64,000 nucleotides of DNA from Acidobacteria bacterium SCN 69-37 (GTDB lineage Bacteria; Acidobacteriota; Vicinamibacteria; Vicinamibacterales; SCN-69-37), in assembly GCA_001724025.1 (NCBI GenBank), contig MEDJ01000025.1, forward strand, positions 1-64,000, in the 5' to 3' direction. The translations under genes were made by a program, and so were the position numbers. Of this stretch, positions 9,082 to 16,990 are shown piece by piece; the first letter of the stretch is position 1, and every line of letters starts with the position of its first letter. The notes beneath the pieces were generated by a model. The model saw nothing but the letters and a program-made list of their open reading frames with translations, was not told the origin of the DNA and searched no databases.

Positions 9082-10347
9082 CTAGCGGGCCATCTGCATG
9101 AGATAGACGAGGTAGCGGGCGCCAACCACGACGCCGCCCAGCAGCACGATCGCCCCGAGACGAATCGACAGCGGGTGCCCTGCCGCCAGACCCAGGGCCA
9201 GCCACGGGACGCCAATCGTCCACAGCGCGAAGATCGGTTTGGCGAACCGGGCCGTGGGCAGTTGGTTGGCCGGCCGCGCCGGCGGCTGACCGCCAAGGGC
9301 CGCCATGGCCCGGTAATAAGCGTAGAGCGGCACCAATCGGCCCTGGATACCCACCACGATCTGGGCGATGAACCCCACGAGGCCTGCCACGCCGTACACC
9401 CACGCCACGCGGATCTGGGCGGGACCGGCCGACATCAGCGCAAGTGTCAGACCCAGCCCGGCCGCCACGATCAACCACAGCAGCGCCATGTGCGTCTGCC
9501 AGGTGGACCAGTCACGCGACGGCAGGGCCGGCGGCCTCGGCAGCCGCTGCCGCACGGCCGCCCGCATGTTGCTGACGAAACTCATCAGGCCCGCGACGAT
9601 CACGAGCGCCCCGACGGGCAGCCAGGCCGGAGCGACGATCCAGGCGGCCACCAGGCCGATCAGCCCCAGTTCGAGCAGCCAGGCGCTGACCGCCAGACCC
9701 GAGCCCGTCGGCATCTTCGCGGGCAGGAACATCGGCACGAGCCGATACGCCAGCCCCACCACCATCATCACCGGCCAGCCGATGGCCGCCAGGTGCGCGT
9801 GCGCGTACGCCGCCTCGACCGGCGGCCAGCCGAAGAGGCCGTAGGCCCTGTCGAAGCCGATCGCCATCCCCACGCCGGCGGCAAGCGTCATGTTCACGAA
9901 AGCCAGCAGGACGTGCAGGAGGACCGGCCACGGCGCCGTGGCGCGACGCATGCCGAGGATGGCACGTCCGCCCTGCCACACCACGGCGAACAGCACGAGG
10001 CACGCCGACCACGCCATCAGCCCGTACTGCCCGCTCCATGCCTGCGTCACCATGCCGGTGGTGCCGGCCGCAAAGGCGACGAACGCGATCCAGTCCATGG
10101 CGCGTACCGGCAGCGGCAGGCCCAGGGCGAGCGGAGCCACCACGTAGAACGCCCCGAGGATCGATCCCGAGATCCACGCAATCGTTACCAGATGCACGAC
10201 CGCGACCATGCGTGGGTGCAGAAAGTAGCCGCCCGGCAGCGACGGCTCGACCGCCAGCACCAGGCACGCCAGCGCCAGCCCCAGGTGCGCCCAGACGAAA
10301 TACGCCATCGGCAACGCCGACGACGGCGTGAGCGCCTGACGGTTCAT
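9082..10347 (-). CDS. 12-TM heme-copper-oxidase-subunit-I-like membrane protein
   Basis: A 421-aa polytopic protein with about twelve hydrophobic segments. Histidines sit in helices in an oxidase-like pattern: HPRMVAVVHLVTIAW near residue 45, AYAHAHLAAIGWPV near 190, and WQTHMALLW near 290. This resembles NnrS and cbb3-subunit-I-like proteins found in NO and denitrification clusters, but it lacks the full set of catalytic ligands. I infer a heme- or copper-binding membrane protein involved in the NO response or in oxidase maturation rather than an oxidase. The start codon overlaps the cupin gene's stop by four bases, so the two are translationally coupled. The exact family needs a profile search. 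Confidence 0.65.
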   Translation of the reverse strand: MNRQALTPSSALPMAYFVWAHLGLALACLVLAVEPSLPGGYFLHPRMVAVVHLVTIAWISGSILGAFYVVAPLALGLPLPVRAMDWIAFVAFAAGTTGMVTQAWSGQYGLMAWSACLVLFAVVWQGGRAILGMRRATAPWPVLLHVLLAFVNMTLAAGVGMAIGFDRAYGLFGWPPVEAAYAHAHLAAIGWPVMMVVGLAYRLVPMFLPAKMPTGSGLAVSAWLLELGLIGLVAAWIVAPAWLPVGALVIVAGLMSFVSNMRAAVRQRLPRPPALPSRDWSTWQTHMALLWLIVAAGLGLTLALMSAGPAQIRVAWVYGVAGLVGFIAQIVVGIQGRLVPLYAYYRAMAALGGQPPARPANQLPTARFAKPIFALWTIGVPWLALGLAAGHPLSIRLGAIVLLGGVVVGARYLVYLMQMAR

Positions 10348-10679
10348 GCGGACTGTTCGCGCAGCATCACGAGCAGCATCCGCGACGGGTCGATCGCGTC
10401 CACCGCGTGCGGAACGCCGGCCGGCATCCGCACGACGGTCCCGGCGCGGGCCTCCACGCGGTTTCCCCCGATCGTCAGCACAAACGTGCCCTCGAGCACG
10501 ATGACCAGCGCATCGAACGGCGCGGTGTGCTCGCTGAGCGCTTCACCCGCGTCGAAGGCGAACAGCGTGACGGTGCCGCTGCTGTTCTTGGCCAGCACAC
10601 GACTGGCGATACCGTGCTCGGCGGGCGTGATGAGATCCGCGAGGACCAGGGCAGAGGCGGGAGCAAGGAAATTAGGCAT
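10344..10679 (-). CDS. small cupin-domain protein
   Basis: A 111-aa single-domain cupin. The two cupin motifs are visible: a degenerate G(x)5HxH-type motif around EALSEHTAPFDALVIVLEG, and the second motif GTVVRMPAGVPHAVDA with its metal His. Such small cupins occur beside NO-detoxification and Crp/Fnr genes, but no specific substrate can be read from sequence. It is the first gene of the operon cupin, 12-TM protein, Crp/Fnr. It starts 44 bp from the TTGCGC palindrome at 10724-10737, placing the site where a regulator of this promoter would bind. Confidence 0.8.
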   Translation of the reverse strand: MPNFLAPASALVLADLITPAEHGIASRVLAKNSSGTVTLFAFDAGEALSEHTAPFDALVIVLEGTFVLTIGGNRVEARAGTVVRMPAGVPHAVDAIDPSRMLLVMLREQSA

Positions 10680-10723
10680 GAGGCACGCTCGTCTTACCGT
10701 GGGGCATCGATGCTCGTGGGTCG

Positions 10724-10737
10724 TTGCGCTGGCGCAA
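10724..10737. promoter_or_regulatory. palindromic operator TTGCGC-N2-GCGCAA
   Basis: TTGCGCTGGCGCAA is a perfect 14-bp palindrome between the divergent cupin operon and the methyltransferase-ctaA operon. The identical sequence, read on the other strand, occurs at 25854-25867 upstream of crp-nirK. The TTG...CAA ends and four-base core fit the FNR/DNR/HcpR class of half-sites. It is therefore a likely Crp/Fnr site controlling both divergent operons. Confidence 0.6.
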
Positions 10738-10773
10738 ACGGAATCGCCCCGATCCGGACCGATAATAGCGCGC

Positions 10774-11460
10774 ATGCGTGATCCGCTGGCAGGCTCGCCC
10801 TGGAGCATGGACACGACCGTGCAGGGGTTCGTCCGGTCGCAGCCGAACGAGACGCTGATGCGGTTTGCCGCCGGAGAGCGCGCGCGGGCCCCGCACGGAT
10901 GGATGCTCGACATCGGCTGCGGAGCGGGCCGCAACGCGGTGCCGCTCGCGCGCGAAGGCTGGCGTGTGCTCGGCACCGATCTCTCGTGGCCCATGCTCGA
11001 GGCCGCTGCCGCGCGCAGGCGCACACAGGATCAGGACGGCCGCCTGCACCTGGCCCTGACGCCGATGGGCGCGGTCCCGGCGCGCGATCGCCTGTTCGAC
11101 CTCATCATCGCGCACGGCATCTGGAATCTCGCGGCGTCGGTGGCCGAGTTCCGACAAGCCGTCGCCGAGGCCGCACGCGTGGCCGCCCCGGGCGCCGGCG
11201 TGTTCGTCCTCACGTTCTCGCGCCACACGCTGCCCGCCGATCTCACACCGGTCAATGGCGAGCCCTACGCCTACACCGAGTTCTCGGGACAGCCGCAGAC
11301 GTTTCTGACGCCGTCTCAACTCGTCGACGAAATGGCTCGGGCCGGCTTCGCCCTCGACCCGGCGATTCCGCTCGAGGAACACAACCGCCCGCCGCTGGGC
11401 ACGGTCCACGCGGCCCGCACCCCGGTCCTGCTGGAAGCCGCCTTCCGCCTGACCGCCTGA
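10774..11460 (+). CDS. SAM-dependent class I methyltransferase
   Basis: A 228-aa protein. The glycine-rich SAM-binding motif I reads MLDIGCGAGRNAVPLA (about residues 43-58), followed by the acidic end of beta-2 (VLGTDLS) and a later FDLIIAHGIWN motif. There is no membrane segment. The substrate is not evident. It leads a three-gene unit with ctaA (10 bp gap) and the CopD-like gene, so a role in heme or quinone modification is conceivable but unproven. The ATG at 10774 lies 37 bp from the shared TTGCGC palindrome. Confidence 0.85.
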   Translation: MRDPLAGSPWSMDTTVQGFVRSQPNETLMRFAAGERARAPHGWMLDIGCGAGRNAVPLAREGWRVLGTDLSWPMLEAAAARRRTQDQDGRLHLALTPMGAVPARDRLFDLIIAHGIWNLAASVAEFRQAVAEAARVAAPGAGVFVLTFSRHTLPADLTPVNGEPYAYTEFSGQPQTFLTPSQLVDEMARAGFALDPAIPLEEHNRPPLGTVHAARTPVLLEAAFRLTA

Positions 11461-11470
11461 GGCCCACCAC

Positions 11471-12508
11471 ATGGCTGCCACGCCCCCACCCGATCCCCGT
11501 GTGACACGCTGGCTGTACAGCGTCGCGATCATCACCTTCTGCCTCATCGTCTTCGGCGGTTTCGTGCGCCTGAACCGCGCGGGCCTGTCCATCGTCGAGT
11601 GGAATCCCGTCGTCGGCATCGCGCCGCCGATGACTGAAGCGGCCTGGACGACGGAGTTCGCGAAATACCAGGCGACGCCCGAATACCTCACCGTCAATCA
11701 CGCGATGACGCTGGGCGAGTACAAGACGATCTTCTACATCGAGTGGGCGCACCGCCTCATCGCGCGGCTCGCCGGTCTCGCCGTCGTCCTGCCGCTCGTC
11801 GTCTTTCTGTGGCGCGGGACGATCAGGTGGCGCGACTCGGCGCTGTTCCTCGGCATCGCGCTGCTCTTCGCCCTGCAGGGCTTCCTCGGCTGGTTCATGG
11901 TCCGCAGCGGCCTGCTCGAGACGCCGGCCGTCAGCCACTACCGCCTGACGATTCACCTGCTGATGGCCATGCTCCTGCTGGCGATCACACTGTGGGCGGC
12001 CATGAACCGCGACGCGCGGATCGGCCCGGCCATCCGCCGCATGGGCGACACGCCGGCCTCACGCGTCGCACTCGCGACGCTCGCCATCGTCACCGTGCAG
12101 ATTGCCTGGGGCGGCTTCGTGGCAGGCCTGAAGGCCGGACACGTGTCGTACTCGTGGCCCCTGATGGGCGGGGCGCTCGTTCCTGCCGGTCTGTTTGCCG
12201 GGGCCGATTCCTGGTGGGCCTCCATCTCCTCGCTCCCGGCTGCCGTGCACTGGCTGCACCGCTGGTTCGCCTTCGTCGTGTTCGCCGCCGTCGCGGGCCT
12301 GGTCCTCATCGCCCGGGGCCGCACGGTCTCACGCGCGGCACACCAGGCGATTCACGCGGCCGCCATGCTCGTCGGCGTACAGATTGCCCTCGGCGTCAGC
12401 GTGCTCCTGTGGCACGTGCCGGTGTCACTGGCCCTGTTACATCAGGCCGTGGGGCTCGGCATCTTCACCGCAATGCTCGTCGCCAACCACCGCCTGCTGC
12501 GAGCCTGA
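11471..12508 (+). CDS. ctaA: heme A synthase (COX15/CtaA)
   Basis: A 345-aa integral membrane protein that oxidises the C8 methyl of heme O to a formyl group, giving heme A for terminal oxidases. About eight transmembrane segments are visible in two four-helix halves. Conserved heme-ligand histidines appear in IEWAHRLIARLAG, in SHYRLTIHLLMA, in HWLHRWFAFV and in LLHQAVG, as in the family. The N-terminal GGFVRLNRAGLSIVEWNPV stretch is also typical. No ctaB (heme O synthase) is present in the window. Its place opposite the cupin operon, next to the heme-copper reductase, suggests that the reductase uses heme A-type cofactors. Confidence 0.95.
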   Translation: MAATPPPDPRVTRWLYSVAIITFCLIVFGGFVRLNRAGLSIVEWNPVVGIAPPMTEAAWTTEFAKYQATPEYLTVNHAMTLGEYKTIFYIEWAHRLIARLAGLAVVLPLVVFLWRGTIRWRDSALFLGIALLFALQGFLGWFMVRSGLLETPAVSHYRLTIHLLMAMLLLAITLWAAMNRDARIGPAIRRMGDTPASRVALATLAIVTVQIAWGGFVAGLKAGHVSYSWPLMGGALVPAGLFAGADSWWASISSLPAAVHWLHRWFAFVVFAAVAGLVLIARGRTVSRAAHQAIHAAAMLVGVQIALGVSVLLWHVPVSLALLHQAVGLGIFTAMLVANHRLLRA

Positions 12509-12529
12509 CGCGCCGCGAGGACCACGACC

Positions 12530-12973
12530 ATGTTCGGTGCGTTCCTGCTCCTTCACATCCTGGGCGCCACAGTCTGGACCGGCGGCCACCTCGTGCTGGC
12601 CATCACGATTCTTCCGCGCGTGCTGCGCGAGCGCGACCCGGCCGATCTGCTGCGCTTCGAATCCGCCTACGAACGCATCGGCATTCCGGCCCTGATCGTC
12701 CAGGTCCTGACGGGTCTCTGGCTCGCCTACCGCCAGGTTCCCGACGTCGGCGCCTGGTTCGCCTTCGAGCATCCCGTCGCCCGCCTCGTGAGCGTGAAAC
12801 TCCTGCTGCTGGCCATCACCGTCGGCTTTGCCATCGACGCGCGCCTGCGCGTCATTCCCCATCTGTCGGACAGGAACCTGCGCGATCTGGCGTGGCACGT
12901 GGTGCCCGTCACCATCGTGTCCGTGCTGTTCGTGGTGATCGGCGTCTCGTTCCGGACGGGCTGGTTCTATTGA
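12530..12973 (+). CDS. CopD-like four-TM membrane protein
   Basis: A 147-aa protein with four hydrophobic helices: LLLHILGATVWTGGHLVLA, a helix around LIVQVLTGLWLAY, VSVKLLLLAITVGFAI and VTIVSVLFVVIGVSF. The HILG...W.GGH start is typical of the CopD family of copper-transfer membrane proteins. It follows ctaA by 21 bp on the same strand and is probably co-transcribed. The gene set (SCO proteins, CuA subunit, copper NirK) makes copper delivery to periplasmic cuproenzymes the most reasonable role, but that is inference. Confidence 0.75.
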   Translation: MFGAFLLLHILGATVWTGGHLVLAITILPRVLRERDPADLLRFESAYERIGIPALIVQVLTGLWLAYRQVPDVGAWFAFEHPVARLVSVKLLLLAITVGFAIDARLRVIPHLSDRNLRDLAWHVVPVTIVSVLFVVIGVSFRTGWFY

Positions 12974-13033
12974 GGAGTGGCGCAACAGCGTCGTCCGCGT
13001 CGCGGCCAGTCACGATGGGAGTCGTGCGTCGGA

Positions 13034-13521
13034 TCCTGAAACCGTGGAGGTGTGGTTTCAAGCGATCGCACCTGTGAACCATGGAGGCACGGAGAGCAGG
13101 GAGATTTCATTTCAATCACCACTCCCTGTCCTCCCGATCTCCATGGTGTCCAAGCGATCACCCTGCCCGCGCAGCCGCCAGGCGCAGTCGAGCGGCTCGT
13201 GTCGATCCTGTCGTCGTCGAATCCAGTGAACCATGGAGGCACGGAGCGCAGGGAGATTTCATTTTCAATCACCACTCCCTGTCCTCCCTCCCTCCATGGT
13301 GTCCAAGCGATCACCCTGCCCGTGCAGCCGCCACGCGCAATCGAGCGGCTCGTGTCGATTCTGCCGTCGTCGAATCCTGAACACCGTGAAGGCGTGGAGA
13401 GCAGGCAGAGCGCGTCCCAATCACCACTCCCTGTCCTCCCGACCTCCATGGTGTTCAAGCGACCGCACCTGCCCGCGCAGCAGCCAGGCGCAGTCGAGCG
13501 GCTCGTGTCACACGACTGCCG
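13034..13521. repeat. 152-bp tandem repeat array, three units plus a remnant
   Basis: Units begin at 13074 (GTGAACCATGGAGGCACGG), 13226 and 13377, spaced 152 and 151 bp. A short remnant precedes them at 13034-13073. Each unit carries an inverted pair, CCATGGAGGCACGGAG near its start and CTCC...CCATGGTGT in the middle, followed by a conserved AGTCGAGCGGCTCGTGTCGA segment. The array fills the gap between the convergent CopD-like and SCO genes and ends exactly at the SCO stop codon. The reading frames through it are not protein-like. Confidence 0.85.
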
Positions 13522-14415
13522 CTACAGTGCCCTGACAGCGGCCACGATCGTGTCGGCTCCGCCCGGGAGCGCGTAGGTAATGCGCCCGTCGCGGTTGATG
13601 ACGTAGACCAGTGATGGGTGCGACAGGTCTCCCGTCCGTTCGTTGCGAATACGGGGGATCCTCCACGCATTCAGGACACGCTCGACCGCCATCGGCTCGC
13701 CCGAAAGCACGCGCGCGTCACCGGTCAGCCCCCATGCCTGCGCCATCGCCCCGAGCCGGCTCGGCGTATCACGCCAGGGGTCGAGCGTCACCACGAGGAC
13801 AGCAGGCGCTTCCGTCGTCAGTCTGGCGGCCGCCGCATTCACATCGGCCACGACCAGCGGACAGACAGTCTCGCAGTGCGCGAAGGCGAACGTCACGAGC
13901 ACGGGACGACCGCGGAACGCCTCGAGCGTGACCGTCTCCCCCTTCTGGTCGATCAACGACATGGCCGGCGGCGCGTCGTCGATGCGGGTCAGCGCGGCCG
14001 CGCCGTCCCGTGAGGCCCCGGCCGAAAACGTTTCGACGCCAGCTCCCGAGACGCGCACGACGACACCGCCGAGCCCCGCGATGAGCGCAGCAGCGACCGC
14101 GCCCGCGGCCACCTGGCCGGGGACGCGACTCATGAGGCGGGACAATCCGGCGCGAAGATCGGCCGGCCACACGGCCGCCAGCAGCGCAACCATGCCGATT
14201 GGCTGGCCGATCAGCAGGATCCACCCACCTGCGTGCGGCAGACCGTCGCGCGTCGCACCGAAACAGACCTCGCGCGTGCGCACGTACCACTCCGGCGCCG
14301 CGGCCTCCACGGGCCACAGCGCCAGGGCCCACCACGACGCTGTCACGAGTCCAATCAGGAACAACGCCGCGACGGCTGCCGAACCTCGCCTGGTCGTCGA
14401 GGGTGCTGAAGTCAT
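13522..14415 (-). CDS. SCO1/SenC-family copper chaperone with N-terminal membrane domain
   Basis: A 297-aa protein. The first about 130 residues form membrane helices (AALFLIGLVTASWWALALW, GGWILLIGQPIGMVALLAAV, AAGAVAAALIAGLGGVVV). The C-terminal half is the thioredoxin-fold SCO domain with the copper-binding CETVC (CxxxC) pair and the distal His in LSHPSLVYVI. SCO proteins insert copper into the CuA centre of subunit II. Its start overlaps the stop of the subunit I gene by four bases, so it is translationally coupled and probably dedicated to this enzyme. The extra N-terminal helices are more than the single anchor most SCO proteins have. Confidence 0.9.
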   Translation of the reverse strand: MTSAPSTTRRGSAAVAALFLIGLVTASWWALALWPVEAAAPEWYVRTREVCFGATRDGLPHAGGWILLIGQPIGMVALLAAVWPADLRAGLSRLMSRVPGQVAAGAVAAALIAGLGGVVVRVSGAGVETFSAGASRDGAAALTRIDDAPPAMSLIDQKGETVTLEAFRGRPVLVTFAFAHCETVCPLVVADVNAAAARLTTEAPAVLVVTLDPWRDTPSRLGAMAQAWGLTGDARVLSGEPMAVERVLNAWRIPRIRNERTGDLSHPSLVYVINRDGRITYALPGGADTIVAAVRAL

Positions 14416-16151
14416 CCAATCCTCCAGAGGAACGAGAGCACCTTCCAGTTCGCGTAGAAGTAGACGACGAACGCGGCCAGGAAGACGAACACCAGGATGA
14501 TGGTGCCCGGCGCCGGGCCCATGATGCCGCGCGACTTATCGTGCAGCTCGGCGTTGCGCGCATCGACGTCGGGCGCGTGCACGGGCGGGTGCGTCAGCCC
14601 CTGCGGCACGCCGACCATGGCCACGCCGCGCGTGATCGTCTCGAGCTTCTCACCGAAGAAGACCGACTTGACCGCAATCGCCACGAAGATCAGCGCGCCG
14701 GTCGCCGCCGTCACGCCGCCGAGCGCCACGACGGCCAGGATCACGTCCACGATCGGGTTGAACTGTACGTCGTACGGCGCCCCGCTGAAGCTGATGTCCC
14801 AGTGCCGACGCGGCACGCCGAAGCTGCCGGCGAACGTCATCGACAGCGTGAACACCAGCATGCCGCCGGCGAACAGGTACGGCTGGATCTTCGCCAGCTT
14901 CCAGAACGCGACCTTCCGCTGGAACACCAGGGGAATCAGGTAGTAGGTCGCGCCCATGAACGCCATCGCCGTGCCGCTGGCCACCGTGGAGTGGAAGTGC
15001 CCCGGCGACCGCAGCGTGTTGTGCACGATGATGTTGATCTGCTCGGTGCCGATCGTCACGCCGGTGATGCCGCCGACGAAACCGAAGACCACCACGGAAA
15101 AGACGAGCGAGCTGAAGCCCGGATCGCCCCACGGCGCGCGGCGCAGCCAGTCGAACATGCCCTGCGTGTATCCTCGCAGCCGCATGCCGAGTTCCATCCC
15201 GGCCGGCACCGTGAAGCCGTGGATCATCGACGCCAGCACGGCCATGTACATGAAGTAGCTGGTATTGACGATCTTCCACGCTGGTCCCATGCCCGGGTCC
15301 ACCAGCAGGTGGTGCGCCGAGGCCATCGAGATGAACAGGATGTAGAGGACGAACGCCGACCGGCTGATCTTCTCGTTCAGCACGACCGACCCGACCGTCA
15401 GCGCACCGAGCATGTACCAGATGGCCACCATCGCCGCGACGTTGATCTGCTGCGACGAGTGTCCCAGCGCCCACCAGATCATCCGGTAGACCTGCGGATC
15501 CACCTCCATCAGCCCGAGCGACCACAGGTAGGTCGGGATGTAGATGGCCGCGCCGTGGACCAGCGTGATGACCGCGATGATCGCGGCCGTCATCGCGCCG
15601 TAGACCACCAGCGGCACCGATCCCTCGTACCGCCGCTCGCGCTTCGCCACCACGAGGTTCGCAAAGAAGATCCCGACCGTGATCAGCGCGCCGACGGCAA
15701 ACAGGATGACACCGAGGTAGAAGTTCGGATCGGCCCGCAGCGGGACGTACGACGTGTAGAGCACGTCGGCCCGGCCGGACCACATCATCCACTCGACCAT
15801 CAGGGCGCCGACCAGCATGAGGCCGTACGCCGCCCATGTCGTCCGGACCGCGGTCTGCCGCGCATTGAGCAGCGCCGTGCTCGCGAACACCAGCACGGCC
15901 ATCTCGAAGAAGATGATGAAGAAGATCAGCATGCTCATGCCGTGGACGCCGAGCACGCGATAGAACCAGTCCGCCGGCAGCAGGTGCACGGCCTGCCAGC
16001 GCGTCAGCACGATCATGATGGCCGCGATCGCGCCGACGAGCAGGGCGACGACCGAACTCACGGCGTGGATCTTGACCAGCCGTTCTCCGGCCAGATCGAT
16101 ACGGCGGCCCGTTGCCGGGCAGGTCCTGAACACAGGATCCGCAGTCGTCAT
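14412..16151 (-). CDS. B-family heme-copper subunit I lacking the active-site Tyr; probable NO reductase
   Basis: A 579-aa membrane protein with about 13-14 helices. The metal ligands are all present: low-spin heme His70 (GVHGM) and His387, high-spin heme His385 (SPGHFHS), and CuB ligands His231 (GHSSQQ), His280 and His281 (SAHHLLVD). Oxygen reductases have His-x-x-x-Tyr at the first CuB ligand, giving the crosslinked Tyr. Here that position is Gln235. This loss, together with nirK, NirV-like and Crp/Fnr genes nearby, points to one of the B-family-derived NO reductases (I recall the eNOR/sNOR classes) rather than a ba3 oxygen reductase. It is the third gene of the operon small subunit, CuA subunit II, subunit I, SCO, with four-base overlaps on both sides. 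Confidence 0.8.
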   Translation of the reverse strand: MTTADPVFRTCPATGRRIDLAGERLVKIHAVSSVVALLVGAIAAIMIVLTRWQAVHLLPADWFYRVLGVHGMSMLIFFIIFFEMAVLVFASTALLNARQTAVRTTWAAYGLMLVGALMVEWMMWSGRADVLYTSYVPLRADPNFYLGVILFAVGALITVGIFFANLVVAKRERRYEGSVPLVVYGAMTAAIIAVITLVHGAAIYIPTYLWSLGLMEVDPQVYRMIWWALGHSSQQINVAAMVAIWYMLGALTVGSVVLNEKISRSAFVLYILFISMASAHHLLVDPGMGPAWKIVNTSYFMYMAVLASMIHGFTVPAGMELGMRLRGYTQGMFDWLRRAPWGDPGFSSLVFSVVVFGFVGGITGVTIGTEQINIIVHNTLRSPGHFHSTVASGTAMAFMGATYYLIPLVFQRKVAFWKLAKIQPYLFAGGMLVFTLSMTFAGSFGVPRRHWDISFSGAPYDVQFNPIVDVILAVVALGGVTAATGALIFVAIAVKSVFFGEKLETITRGVAMVGVPQGLTHPPVHAPDVDARNAELHDKSRGIMGPAPGTIILVFVFLAAFVVYFYANWKVLSFLWRIG

Positions 16152-16726
16152 TGCGCACCTCCGGCCGGTGTCGTCACCGGTCCGTCCTCGACGATGACGC
16201 GGCCGACCATGACGTGGTGGCCGATCCCGCAGAACTCGTTGCAGATGATCCGGAAGTCACCCGACGCATTCGGCGTGACCCGGAGCCCGTAGTCGTAGCC
16301 CGGCACGACCTGGAAGTTGATGTTGATGGGATACAGCGAGAACCCGTGGTTCACGTCGAGCGACGACAGGTGCAGCGTGTATTCGACGTTCTTCTGCAGC
16401 TTCAGGATCGGCATCCACTGGAACGAGAACGCCGCCAGATAGATGTCCGATCCGGGCGGCGGCGCCACGATCGGCATGCCGCGGTCATCGTCCACCTGAT
16501 ACTGCGTGATGAACTCCTGGACGCGCTCCATGAAGGCCGTCGGTTCGACCCGGCTGCGGATCCCCGACGGGTTCTGGCCGCCCTTCCAGTGCCAGATCGG
16601 CATCATCGCGAAGAGAATCAGGCACCAGACGAAGGCAATCGACACCCAGACCTTTTCCGCCTTGTGTGCCGGCTTCCACCACGCCGCCGGCGGGCACTCG
16701 AGTCCCGTATGTGTTTCGGTCGCCAT
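16148..16726 (-). CDS. CuA-containing subunit II of the heme-copper reductase
   Basis: A 192-aa protein with one N-terminal transmembrane helix (VWVSIAFVWCLILFAMMPIW) and a periplasmic cupredoxin domain. All CuA ligands are present: His127 (VNHGFS), Cys162, Glu164 and Cys166 (CNEFCG), His170 and Met173 (HHVM). It should accept electrons from a soluble cytochrome c or cupredoxin and pass them to subunit I. It starts just after the 56-aa subunit and overlaps subunit I by four bases. The length and single helix fit B-type (ba3-like) subunit II. In an NO reductase setting, a CuA subunit distinguishes this enzyme from cNOR and most qNORs. Confidence 0.93.
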   Translation of the reverse strand: MATETHTGLECPPAAWWKPAHKAEKVWVSIAFVWCLILFAMMPIWHWKGGQNPSGIRSRVEPTAFMERVQEFITQYQVDDDRGMPIVAPPPGSDIYLAAFSFQWMPILKLQKNVEYTLHLSSLDVNHGFSLYPININFQVVPGYDYGLRVTPNASGDFRIICNEFCGIGHHVMVGRVIVEDGPVTTPAGGAQ

Positions 16727-16735
16727 GAAGTCGCC

Positions 16736-16906
16736 TCAGGGGAGCGGGGCCGGCGGCAGCGTCTGGATCTCCCAGAGCCCCCAGCCGGTATAGAGCAGCA
16801 GCATGATCACCAGGCCGGCGCCCAGCAGCAGGAACATGTTGTCGAACAGGCGCTGACCGAGCGGAATCGGATCGTCGGGCGAGGAAGCGTCATCGGGGTT
16901 GGCCAT
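16736..16906 (-). CDS. 56-aa single-TM accessory subunit of the reductase
   Basis: A short gene with ATG at 16906 and TGA at 16738-16736. The acidic, Pro-rich N-terminus (MANPDDASSPDDPIPLGQRL) is followed by one hydrophobic helix (MFLLLGAGLVIMLLLYTGW) and a short Pro-rich tail. It lies 9 bp upstream of subunit II, in the position where ba3-type oxidases carry a small one-helix subunit (IIa). It is the first gene of the operon and starts 35 bp from the TATGA palindrome at 16941-16956. No sequence family could be recognised; the assignment rests on size, topology and position. Confidence 0.75.
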   Translation of the reverse strand: MANPDDASSPDDPIPLGQRLFDNMFLLLGAGLVIMLLLYTGWGLWEIQTLPPAPLP

Positions 16907-16940
16907 GCGGCCGACGTTACGCCCCTCGCGCGCGATTCCG

Positions 16941-16956
16941 TATGACGTGCGTCATA
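16941..16956. promoter_or_regulatory. palindromic operator TATGA-N6-TCATA (site 1)
   Basis: TATGACGTGCGTCATA has perfect 7-bp arms around a 2-bp centre, written TATGA-N6-TCATA to match the second site at 25785-25800. The spacing equals the CRP consensus TGTGA-N6-TCACA with one changed base per half-site. It lies 35 bp from each of two divergent starts: the reductase operon (16906) and the porin operon (16991). It is a likely Crp/Fnr-family site. Confidence 0.65.
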
Positions 16957-16990
16957 TGGCCGCCTCGGCCCCCTGCCTAGACTGGCCCTT

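Noticed and set aside
13044-13576. Several short frames in the 13-kb array
   Set aside because: Repeat-derived, in all frames, with no conserved protein character.
14412-16151. Plain ba3-type oxygen reductase
   Set aside because: The crosslinked Tyr position is Gln and the surroundings are nitrite/NO genes. Oxygen reduction is not excluded but is less likely.
14199-16292. 697-codon + strand frame over the heme-copper operon
   Set aside because: Antisense shadow of subunit I, II and SCO genes, which carry complete ligand sets.
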